In this document: in pieces, positions 11,001 to 23,000 of the stretch
Layout: each line of letters opens with the position of its first letter
How positions within the stretch are numbered: position 1 is the stretch's first letter
Assembly (NCBI RefSeq): GCF_963082655.1
Contig: NC_081555.1
Location: 177,118,944 to 177,182,943 of the forward strand
Length of the DNA: 64,000 nt
Direction: 5' to 3'
DNA from: Stomoxys calcitrans
Taxonomy: Eukaryota > Arthropoda > Insecta > Diptera > Muscidae
Made by a program: the position numbers and the translations under genes
The notes under the pieces: model-generated
The model's database searches: none
Seen by the model: the letters and a program-made list of their open reading frames with translations, nothing else
Told to the model about the DNA's origin: nothing

Positions 11001-14000
11001 CCTGTTTCGCTATGTCGAATTCCCAGGAAATCCACCGTATCAATGAATGTGAAAAAACCTACCCATAAAAAATTCATTGTCATTTTTTTTAACCAAATTC
11101 GAGTCCAGGTAAATAATTATAGAAGAGTAAGTAAAAAGAGGCACTTTGGACCCCTTTTAACGATTGCGTCTGATACCTGAAATGGGTCATTAATTGTGAA
11201 TATATTGCATAAATATTTGAACAAAATCCAAATTTTCTTCATTATATTTTGTAGAGGCGTAAAGGACATTTATAAGTTATGGAAGTCATACTGAAGTATT
11301 CCACTCTTTCGAAAATTGTATGGGACATCAAAAATGATTCCAAATCATACACGGAGTCATTTAAGGAACTTGTTTACACTTTGGACCACATATATGGAAT
11401 AAGGCTAAATAAAGACGCTTTAGACAAACTTGAAAAATTCTACAAATCATTTGAGAGAAGGTTGCCAGAATGTTCATTCGCAAAAATCAAGTTTTTCAAA
11501 ATGTATGAGAAGTGGCTGAAATCGGATCTACTTATTGAAATTAAACCGCTGATTCCCGGCCGGCCTAGCAAAGCATACGACGAAGTTACGGAGAAAACCA
11601 AAAAGAAAAAACAAGAGGAACTATTGGCGGCACATCCGCCAAATTTAATAAAAGATACGTTCAAAACAGCATTGTTAAAAACACAACCAAAAAATGTTGG
11701 ACGAATTGTCGATGTTTTACCATTAGCATCTCCGAAAAGGGTAAAGAGAATGGTAGAAAGTATTCCAACTCCAAAATCGACTACAGAATTCACGGAGGAA
11801 GATGCACTGGCCCTGATTTTGAACCTAGGCCTCTCAAGAAACAAATACTCAACAATGAGGAAGGCTCTTCGTGAAAAAGGATGGGGTTGTTTACCCTCAA
11901 AACATAAATTGTACAACACCAGGACGAAAATGGTGCCATCAAATATATACGTGGACGAATTAAAAGCAAGAGTGAAACTTGCTGATCTTGTTGAAAATAC
12001 AGCTGTTAGAATTATTTCTAATTTTACTGAAGAACAGTTGAACACATGTAATAATTCCGAAGTGGTTTTGATCAGCAAATGGGGTTGTGATGGATCATCT
12101 GGATTTTCCGAATATAAGCAACAAACAGAAATAGATACCAACTTCGCATCAATTTTCATGGCATCATTAGTACCATTGAGAATGAGATTGTACAAGGACC
12201 AATCTTCATCATCGAAAGAAAATGCATTTCAAGATATATGGATAAATAGAACACCTGGGTCAAAATATTTATGTCGCCCAATTCGGTTTGAGTATACAAA
12301 GGAAGACCGGAACACAACACGATCTTTGGTGAACGAAATAAAGGAAGAAATTGCTGCATTACCCATGATTGTTATAAACCAATTGGGAAGAAATATAAAA
12401 GTTTCGTTTCAACTACAACTCACTATGATCGATGGAAAGGTGGCAAACGCATTAACTGGCGTTATGTCCAATTGGAGATGCAATATTTGTGGCAAGAAGA
12501 ATGGGCAATTCGAGGACAAGTCTGATGAAAATTTAGTAAACGAAAATGCGCTCAATTTCGGTATTTCGCCCCTGCACTGTAGAATTCGATTCATGGAGTA
12601 TTGTTTGCATTTATCGTATGACCTTAAATATCGGACTAGCCCTGGAAACCGCGATGTCTCTGCTAGAAACAACCAAGATCTTCACAAAATGAGGCAGGAA
12701 GAGAAGAATCGAATCCAGTTGGAGTTTAAACAAAAGGGACTTATAATAGATAAACCTCTTTACGGATACGGAAGCACAAATGATGGCAACTCGGCAAGGC
12801 GGTTTTTTGAGGACCCCGTATCGACATCTAAAATAACCGGTCTTGATGAACACTTGCTAAGACGATTCAAAGTGATTTTGGCTGTAATCAATAGCAAAAA
12901 GATGATAAATTCAACCAAATTTGAAGCTTATAGTAATGACACAAAAAACATTTTATCTGATTTATATTCGTGGAAAGCTTTAACACCGACAGTACATAAA
13001 GTCTTACATCATGGCAAGGAAATTGTGGAATACAACATACTTCCGTTAGGAGAACTTACAGAAGAAGCTCAGGAATCCCGTAATAGAGATGTTAAACAGT
13101 TCCGGCTTTTCAATACCCGAAAGAGCACCAAATTTAACCAAAATTATGATTTACTTCAATATTTATTGTTATCGTCTGATCCGGTACTATACAGCATCAG
13201 AACTAAATGGCTACCAAAAATATGTGACGATATAGATAAGGACGATCCCGATGCCATTCAAATTAAAGAGCTTTTAAATTTTGATACCTTAGATTATTTG
13301 GTAGAGAATAAAATCAAATAATACAAAACTAAAATGCTTTTTTATTTTGGGAGTAGCTAATATACATATAAACGCACGCCGATGCGAAGTGTTTTCGCTC
13401 TAAAACACATATTTTTATTCCAATTTTTTTAAACTTTGGCAGGAGACCTTTTTTTATTCTAACACATTTGTATTGTAAACCCTGGGCAAATCTATCAATG
13501 TTTTAGTGTAGGCCCCATATAAGGTTCCATTTCACAAATAGACATTTTTATATAGAGTTTAATGAAGTGTAAATGAATTTTAGAGTAGATAGAATCCGAG
13601 TTGAGAAATGTTTTATACATCGTTGGAAAGGTATGAAAATTTCCTTTACGATAAGGTATGTTGCGTAAATATGGCTATAGTGTGTCATGTGCAATTAGGA
13701 CAACAAAAACAAAATTTGGGAAATTCGACTTTTTTGAAAAATTGACTTTTTTATTGCCGGTTCCATAAAATGGAATAGAATAGAGATATTTCCATGATTC
13801 TTTTTGTGTTTTGTAGAAGAAGTGTTACCAAATAAAAGTTTATTTAACATCTTTGCAATAAAATGTGACGTAATACTTGTTTTTTAGCAATGAATATAGC
13901 ACTACTTGAAAATTGACTTTTTTCAGTATTTTGATCGCTACGATCTCATTTATGGCTAGGATATGGCGAGACATACCTTAAAATGTTGGGAACATTTTAA

Positions 14001-17000
14001 GCTTTCATTTAAGTTCAAAAAAAGCGAAAAAATCCCCGTGGAACTTTTTTTCCAGTGAGAAACTTTTGAAGTTTAGTAAAAAAATTGGCCATTTTGGTCT
14101 TAAGATAACGGTGTTGTTTGATATCGAAATTAGCCAAATTAGCACTTAAAACTTTTCTTAATACCTCGACTTTGTGAAAATGGAAAGAAATGATAATGCT
14201 TTGACGGCCAAAGTTTGCGAAAACTTAAAGGAAATGGGAGTATCTTTTTTGAAAAATTTTGCAATTTTTTGACAAAAAAAATATTTTTCATATTGAAAAC
14301 GATGCCATTTTTAAACCGCCAAAGATATTCACGTGATTCCTTTTGTATTTTATGCACACATATGCTGGCATAATTTGTGTGAAGTATGAAGTTTATAGCT
14401 TTAAAATTGACGGAGTTATTAAAAAAACACTGAAAAAAACCAAGGCCAAATTTTCATATTTTAAAATTAAACAATTCATAACTCCTTAACAGTACACGAT
14501 GGCATGGTACTTTATGCATAAGTTTTTTAGATCTTGTCAAGCTCTTTCTCTAGAGTCCTAAATCATGTAAATCGGTTGAGTAGATCAAAAGTTATGGCCC
14601 CCAGAAGCTTGGAGAAGTCAAAAGTGGTCAACTTTCACACCCTGTAGCTCACCCTGTATTAAAGATATGGACCAACAACAGCACTTTTCTGAAAGCCTAT
14701 GTCCTCCTCTACAAATGTCTAGAACATTTTGTATGGCTAAAATCAACAGATAAAAAGTTGTAGACTTATTTCCAATTTTTTTGCCATTTGGCCCACTGTG
14801 GGTCGTTTAGTTTGAGAACTCAAAACCTCGGGGTTTTTGCTCCATTGACCCTTGAAAATTCCAAATTCGGTGATGGTATAATCCGAATTTGGAATTTTCC
14901 ACCCTTAGACCATGTTTTATTTTTCGACAGCTCCTTCTGTGTAACCTGCAATGACCCCCCTCTTATGCTTACCTGTTATCAATCGGAACACCCTCAATGT
15001 CTCCGCTTCACATATCTGCTGCTGTATACGCACTGCATTGGTCAACTTCATGTTGTATTTGAAGGCATGACCCTGTGATGAACTAGTCCCAGCCAAGTCA
15101 TAAGGATTGGTCAGCTGATCGCCTGAACCACACATGGCAGCTGGTAGACCCAAAATTTTTATTTGCCGCACTCGCAAAGTATTCTCAGGCCCTGTGAACT
15201 CCAAACGGAAATGAGTGAAATTGTCATCGTTAATTTTTGTCGAGATCCATATGCATGCCTTGGCATCAACTTCAACGGATTTTATGAGACTTGTATCGCC
15301 CAAAGATTGGCCACCGTAGAAAGCCACCGTTGAGACCTTATTCTGTATGTCACGACTATTGTCGATGTGTATGAGTAGGATTTTGCAACAATAGGTCAAT
15401 TTATTCATGGAGATTTCCACAATTTTACTCTTATTGCGATCCTCTTCATCACTTTCCCAGAACGTCTCCGTGGAGTTGTCAGTCAAAGACTCGGCCATGG
15501 CTTGGCGTGATGACACTGTGACATCAAAGTGCCCATTTAAATCGCTGTAGTAGATAATTTTGCCACCAGCATCGGGTACTGCATACAGATCCTTGGTCGA
15601 GGGCTCTTTGGCCTCAGCATCCTCGGGCAAGCCAAAGACTCCGGGCGATTCGTTTTGTTCGTCAGATTTGGAGAGGATTTTCGATATATTTCCAAAGACA
15701 TGAGAACTATGCAAGAATTGATGATCGGTTTGACGAAAGCGTATGCCAAAGCATTGAATGGCAATGCGCTGCAGAGGGGAGCCCAAAGGCAAATGCAAAG
15801 TCAGATCAGCCACCGATTGCAGAAATGTGTGGAGACTTTCGGTAATCATATGCGAGAGACGGCCACTGATTTGTGTATAGGACACTGGATGCTCCAAGGC
15901 TGGTTCTAGCTCATCGAATTTGCCATCCATGGGATCACTGTTGGCTGGACCGGTGATGCTTAGCGAGGACACAAACCACCACATAAGATCATGCAGACAA
16001 ACACTTTGCGTGACCGAGCGCAAAAGCCAATTCAAAGCTTGCAAGGAATAGTTGCGACACGTTGCAATGCGCAAACTTCTCTTCATGGCACTACGCAATT
16101 TCTTGAGATCATGCTTTTGGGTCATAAACGCCATGGAAGGCCTTTGCAGCAAGGCATTGACCTGATTTGCCGATTCGGCCTCGGAATTGTTTCTTTGATT
16201 TTGTTGTTTGCTTCCTTCGAACTCAAACTTGGCATCTTTACCATCTGCACTGGTTATGGAGTCTGCTCCCACCTCTGGCCCATGATGGGTTTTTTGGACC
16301 ACCGATGTGGCTATTAACATGTGATCGGGTACCAAGCGCCTCAGATTCTCAGAAGGATAACAAATCAAGAGGGATCCATCAGAATCGGTGGTGGAGTTAT
16401 TGCGCTTTCGAAATACCACCTTGGGATAGTAGGGCTCCTCACGGAAGTTGGTGTTGCTTTGCTGCTGCACAGCTCCCCAACCCTGGCCCATGGAATAGCT
16501 GCGATGAAATTTGGACAGAGTGCCAGTGCTGGAGGTCATACAACTTGGGGGGTTTGGCTGATCGAAATTGGCCAGATCTGCTGATTCATAGGATATCTCC
16601 GAAAGGGGCTGGAAAAAGGATGATAAAAGTTCACATTTCCAAAATAAGTATTTTTCCACCTACCCTGTCAAAACCGCTTTCATTGGGTCCCATGCCAAAA
16701 ATTTCATAGGGCAAATCGTCTTTATTGGCGGGGCCAAAAGTTTCCAAGCAGGCAAATGTTTCAGGGGCCAGCCAAGGTTGCTCGGGGGAGCAGGCACCTG
16801 CGGTAAAACTTTTGCGCAGCAAAACATTTCCTAAACAAGAAGAAAAAGAAACTGCGAATTCTGTTTTCCTTTTATAATATTATCACTTACCTCCCAACTT
16901 TCCATTGATCCTCAGGCCAACTCGGCTGTGACGTTGCTGGGCTCCATCTCCCCGACTAGTGCTCGGCTTGTTCATTTCGCTCATATTGAAGTGCTGATGT

Positions 17001-20000
17001 TCTGCCACTACCGGCATATGTTGGGGCGATCTCTTGCTGGAGCCCAAACCACTCGTGACATTGCCAGAATCTGTGGGCAAATTCGAAACATTCGAAGAGA
17101 GCTCCAGCAAAAAGGTGGCATTCTCTCTCATGGTGTTGTAGATATCCGAATTGGCTATCAGGGTGGTCGTTTTTATGCCAAACAAATTCAGTTCATTGCA
17201 AGGACCTGCCGCATTGGTGTTGTTCAGATTGTTGGTGTTCTTATTGGTTGATATGTACTTGTCGCGGCAAGTGTCACACATCAGAAACCAACTGGAAGCT
17301 CCCTTGCCCCCTTCGCCACAATTTCCGGCCCAACCTTCACAGAAGATGCCCACACTGTTGTAACCCTTGCCCTTGGCCGATTTGCCACAGCCGGGATGGA
17401 CAATGCGCATGTGATAGGTCACCGGTATGGGCAGAAACACCTGGCATATCTCACACCAGGAACCGTCGTCCTTCTTCTTCTTGGCCTTCTTATTCTCCTT
17501 ATCTTTTGGTGTGGGCTTCTCTTTGGAATCACCATTGGCCTCACGCGAATTGAACTTCTCCTGGTTCAGGGAGTTCGATTGCACTATGTGAACACAATTC
17601 GAGCATATGTGTTCCCACAAATAGACTAGGCTGCGCAAAGCCGGTGGCAGGACAGTTACCACTTCGGGCAGGGCATGCAGCTTCTGCTTCTCTCCAATAT
17701 CAGCTGCATTGCCATCGCCACCATCATTGGATAAACCTTTGCGATATTTGCGGTTGTTTACCGAAAAATTGCCACTCTTTGTTAGAGTCTCCAGGGTCGA
17801 GGGTCTAATGTTTAAATAGTTCCCAGCATTGGCCACCTCGACGGAGTGCCTCTGCTGGGCCTTCTGCTCTTTGGACAGTTGCTGCCGGCCCTCTCCATGA
17901 TCTCTGCGAGTGACCACCGTGGTGCCCTCCTTCGGTAGATTGGGATGAAATTTCAAAAAACTCGCACAGGCCATGGCATCATGAACTATGCCCTCATGCC
18001 AAAGGAATGCTGCAAACACGGCCCGAATGCTCTCGGCAAATGAAGGAGGCATGGCCCGTTTTATGGGACCCATGGTGGTTTTCTTGGCTGCTGGCATGGA
18101 TTTGAAGAAAGCATTCTGTGTGGCATTGCTTCCCGCCGAAGCTATCGGTTCCGGCCATATGGGTGGACTGGAGTTGTCAGTACTCGCTGTGGAATTGGTG
18201 TTGCGGGCATCTCCAAACAAAATCTGATCCTGCACTGTGCAGCCACCACCTCCCACAGCAGTGGAGGTGGTGGTGATTTGCATTAAACTCATCTCCTCCT
18301 CCAAATTGGAGATGTCTGACTCCTTTAGGGCAGCTGCCTCATTTGCCAAACACGATGCCCCACCGCCAGCTACCGACTTAGCGGCAGCACCAACACGGCG
18401 TGGTGAATGTTTGGGAGTACTCAGCAAGGCAGCTGTTTGGCTTGGGGTAAAGTGCGTCTTACGCATATTGGCCACATCGAAGTTTCCCACATCCAATTGA
18501 GTGGCCTCATCTTTGGCACTTCTTCCCGAATTACTGGAGTCTTGCAAAATGGAATTTTCCGCCGAAGTATCTGCTGAACGCCCACTGTTATTTGGACTAT
18601 CGCCAGCTTTGTCATCTGCGGGAATTTTTATGGGACTACAAGAGCGCTGCGAGCCATTGCCATTGACCGTCCTCGTATCTTGTCCACCCATGACCCGCAC
18701 TAGCTCTCTGACAGACACAGAAGCTATTTCGCCCACATCGGAGGGCTTAAACGAGTAGTCTCTTGCTCCCGAATGGGGTTCGTTATCCCCCTTAAACCAT
18801 TTTTGCAAAGCTTGCAACTTTATGGCTCCACCTCCCACCACCCCGGCTATAGCAGAACCTATGGCATTGCTGCCACCCGAATTTCCTGCCCCAAATGGAT
18901 CTTCCTTGGGTTCATCTTCAATGGCGCCACCTCCAAAGGGATGAGTTTGGTGTTCTCCAAGCGAATTTTTAGATTCGGTATCAGCACAAATGAAAGGATT
19001 GGTGGAAACATGCGGAAATTCTACCGGCTTCAAAGCATTATTGGGAAAATCAAACATTTTTTTATTGGGCGACTCCGACTTGGTAGTCGATGATGGTGAT
19101 TCTATGCTGGCACTAACAGGTTCCAAATTTTCCAAAATATCACGCTGCCTATTTCTAGCCTCAGCAGGCATGGCCGAGGCCACTGGTACTGGCGACATGG
19201 GTTGGCTGTCCATGTTCATGTCAGTGGTGGTAGTCTCTCTTGGTCCTGGGGTATTTTCGATCACGGGATGTAACAAAGTCTTGGCCAAATGTTGATTGTA
19301 CTGCAAACACCATGCCTCTGTGGGATACCAACCCATGGCACAGTGCTGCCTTATGGATTCTGTGGATAGTCGCAACCAAACACCATCATCATTCTCAATT
19401 TCGTCTATGAATGAAATGACTCCATTCAATTTAATAATACCCACTTGCTCGGATTGCAGGGTGGGATGAGATCGAATGCGTAGACCGGCGGTGTTCTCAG
19501 TGTAAAATTTTCTTAGTTTGTTGGGTGTATGATGATTCTTCATAACTCTCTTGTGGGCCGGAGGTGGTATGCTGCCCTCCTTAACCTCCACACGGTAGAC
19601 CTCCTCCAGCAGTATGCCATCTATGGTTACTGTCAGACAATAGCTGCCCACCGCATTGGGTGTCCAATGGACACTGAATGTACCATCCTCCATATCTTGG
19701 GCAAACAGAGTCTCAGTGACTCGCGTCTGGATGGGACTATTGTAGCGCAACTCCTCAAAGGAGTAGTTGGTGTATGGCTTCATGAATGTTATGGCTTTGA
19801 AGCACATTTTCTCCTTAATTGTGGGTTCATAATTTTGCCGAGGAGGCGGTGCTACACCTCCAAAATAAGTATCAGTCTGTGAGGCACGGCGTACCTTAAC
19901 ATTTCCATTTCCTCCGGAGCCAGTGGGTATGGCTTTGATTTCAACCTGCAAAAAAAACAAAAAATAAAAGTTTAAATGAAGGAGCAGGAAACAGGGGAAC

Positions 20001-23000
20001 GTGTCCGTTTATGATTTTTTTTTGGGGGGGGGGCGGCCCCTATACACGTGAGCTAACATTTTCATATCAAATACCTATCAGAATTAATTTCTGGTGTCAA
20101 ATTTCAATCATCTGTATGTCCGTCCATCTGTCAGTTATCTGTCCGCCTTTCGAAACTCCGATAGCGTTTGATCGAATGAAGATCTTCTATCAGTTCGTCG
20201 GTCTGTTCATCTGTCTGTTAATCCGTCCATCTTCCGGTCCTTCTATCTGTTTATTGGTCTGTCTATCAGTCTGTCTGTTTACTCGTCTGTATGTCCGTGC
20301 GTTTGAACGAATGAAACCTTCCGGTTGACATTTTGCTAGTGTAGATCGTGGTCAAATTTTCTGGCCAAACAGTATTTCCCCTGTCTATGTAGAAATCCGG
20401 AAGAGAAAATGGACTTGGTTGGGTCATATTCTATGCCGCGCGATGATATAACGAGATATGTCCTAAACTGGAACCCGCAAGGACAGCGGAAATTCACCAG
20501 TTATGTGGGGAAGAAAATCTCTCTTGCAAAATTTCGTGAGAATCGGTAGAAAAATAATGATATTATTACAATCGGACGAACATTGAGAGAGTTGGGGTGA
20601 CCAGATTAATAAATTTGTATCTTTTACTAATATGGCTGTCACAAAATTTCATTTGTAAGGTAGAAAAGTGACGAAATAAGAAAAATTTTGAGGTATAATT
20701 GAAAAAAAAATCAAAGGTAAAGAGGTATAATTGAACAAAAAAATCAAGGTTAAAAATTAAAAAAAAAAAAAATTTTTTTATGAATTTTTTTTTTTTTCAA
20801 ATTTTTTTTTATGATTTTTTTAACTTTTTGATACATAGTTTTAAAATTTAGGAAATTCTCCACAAAAAACTCTTTAGGTGTTTTTAAATCCATTCATTTG
20901 TTTTTATGTAATAGTGGTTTCAACATTTTTCTGCTAAAACGTTTGAATCCTGATTAGGTGGCAACCCTGCATTACACCTAAGTCTATACTCATTCTTTTA
21001 GTTTTCACATTTGCTAAAAAATATGAACACTTTTTTAAAGTTTTTTTTTGGAGAATCGTACATAATTATTATATATGTACGCCAAATGTGATGGTTTCAT
21101 ACGTTCAAATGCTATCGGAATAACGACAGACGAACAAAAAGACAGAGGGACGGACAGACAGACAGACGGAGGGTAGAAAGAGTGATGGCCATACAGACGA
21201 ACAGATGAAGGGCTTCATTCGATCGAACGCTATCGGAATTTCGACAGATAGGCAGACAAAAAAGACTGACGGACAGGTGGACGGACAGACGGACATGGCT
21301 AGATGGACTGTAGTTAGATTATGGAGATCATCAATAATTATTAAAATTATTTCAAGGTATTTCAAGATGATACAACCGCATAATGAATTTAGTCAATGGG
21401 GATGGCTATTAAAACGAAAATGCACCCCTAATGAAACATTTTGTTCCATTTAATGTACCAACAAGTAAAAAGGCGTTGAGTTCGGCCGGGCCGAACTTTG
21501 GATACCCACCACTTCGGGTATATATGTAAACCACCTTTCGTCATAATCCGGGTAAAAATGCATAATATATGCCCCTATAGCAGCTTTATCGAAATATGGT
21601 CCGATTTGGACCAAATTCGACAAGGATATTGAGAGGTGTAATAAGTACAAGTCAATTTGGTAGAACAAAATATTGGTCTTTTTGGTAGCCATATCCAAAC
21701 ATAGATCGATCTGAACCATATACGACACGGATGTCGAAAAGCCTAACATAAGTCACTGTGTCAAATTTTAGCGAAATCGTATTATAAATGTGCTTTTATG
21801 GGGCCAAGACTTTGAATCGAGAGATTGGTCTATATGGCAGCTATATCAAAAAATGAACCGATATGTGCCAAATTAAAGAGGGCTTTCGAAGGGCCTAACA
21901 CAACACACTGTCCAAAATTTCGGCGAAATCGGACAATAAGTGCGCCTATTATGAGTCCAAAACCTTAAATCGAGAGATAGGTCTATATGACCGCTATATT
22001 CAAATCTGAACCGATCTGGGCCAAATTGCAGAAAGTTGTTGAGGAGCTTAACGCAACTCATTGTTCCAAATTTCGGCGAAATTGGACAATAAAAGCGCTT
22101 TTATGTGGCCAAAACGTTATATCGAGTGATCGGTCTATATGGCAGCTATATCCAAACCTGGACCGATCTGAGCAAAATTGCAGAAATTTGTCGAGGGGCT
22201 TAACTTAACTTAACTCACTGTCCCATATTTCGGAGAAATCGGAAAATAAATGCGCTTTTTATGGGTCCAAGACCTTAAATCAAGAGATCGGTCTTTATCG
22301 TAGCTATATCCAAACCTGAAGCGATCTGAGCCAAATTGCAGAAATATGTCGAGGGGCTTAACTTCACCCACTGTTCAAAATTTCGACGAAATCGGACGAT
22401 AAATTCGCCTTTTTATGGGCCCAAAACCTTAAATCGAGATATCGGTCTATATGGCAGCTACATCCAACTCTAGATCGATCTAAGCCAAATTGCAGAAATA
22501 TGTCGAGGGGATTAACTTAACCCACTGTCCCAAATTTTGGCAAAATCGCACAATAAATTCATCTTCAATGGGCCCTTTAATGGGCCCTATGGCAGCTATA
22601 TCCAACTTTGGATCGATCTGTGCCATTTTGCTGAAATAAGTCGATGGGTCGTACTTAACTCACTGTCCCAACTTTTGGCGACATCGGACAATAAATGCAC
22701 ATTTATGGGCCCAAGATCTTAAATCGAGATATCGGTCTATATGGCAGCTATATCCAACTCTGGATCGATCTGTGCCATTTTGCTGAAATATGTCGAGGGG
22801 TCTAACTTACCTCACTGTCCCAAATTTTGGCGACATCGGACAATAAATGCATCTTTTATGGGCCCAAAACCTTAAATCGAGAGATCGGTCTATATGGCAG
22901 CTATATCAAAATCTGGACCGATCTGTGATATTTTGCAGAGAGATTTCGAGGGGCCTAACTTTACTTACTGTCCCAAATTTTGGCGACATGGGGAAAATAA

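Larger units (their letters stand above)
9452..14800 (+). mobile_element. complete Transib-superfamily (RAG1-like) transposon, 5,349 bp, with ~1.43-kb TIRs
   Basis: Both ends begin CACAGTGGGCCAAATGGC reading inward, with flanking GGTCG on each side. The arms 9452-10882 and 13370-14800 (1,431 bp each) are inverted copies in perfect register: the coordinates mirror around 12126 without indels, and the same 72-aa frame occurs at 9895-10113 (+) and 14139-14357 (-). A 2.49-kb unique centre encodes one intact 680-aa transposase. CACAGTG is identical to the V(D)J recombination-signal heptamer. The element sits antisense in a highwire intron, with its right end 172 bp from the 5' splice site at 14973. 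Near-identical arms, a perfect duplication and an open transposase point to a recent insertion. Confidence 0.93.

Noticed and set aside
11440..12195. 251-aa minus-strand ORF opposite the transposase
   Set aside because: Shadow of the RAG1-like transposase, which has clear catalytic-core motifs on the plus strand.
9452..14800. ProtoRAG (RAG1 plus RAG2) locus
   Set aside because: Only one ORF is present; no Kelch-repeat RAG2-like frame lies between the inverted repeats on either strand.
15991..19882. Many plus-strand ORFs of 70-180 aa across 15.6-19.9 kb
   Set aside because: All overlie highwire exons that splice in frame on the minus strand; shadows.
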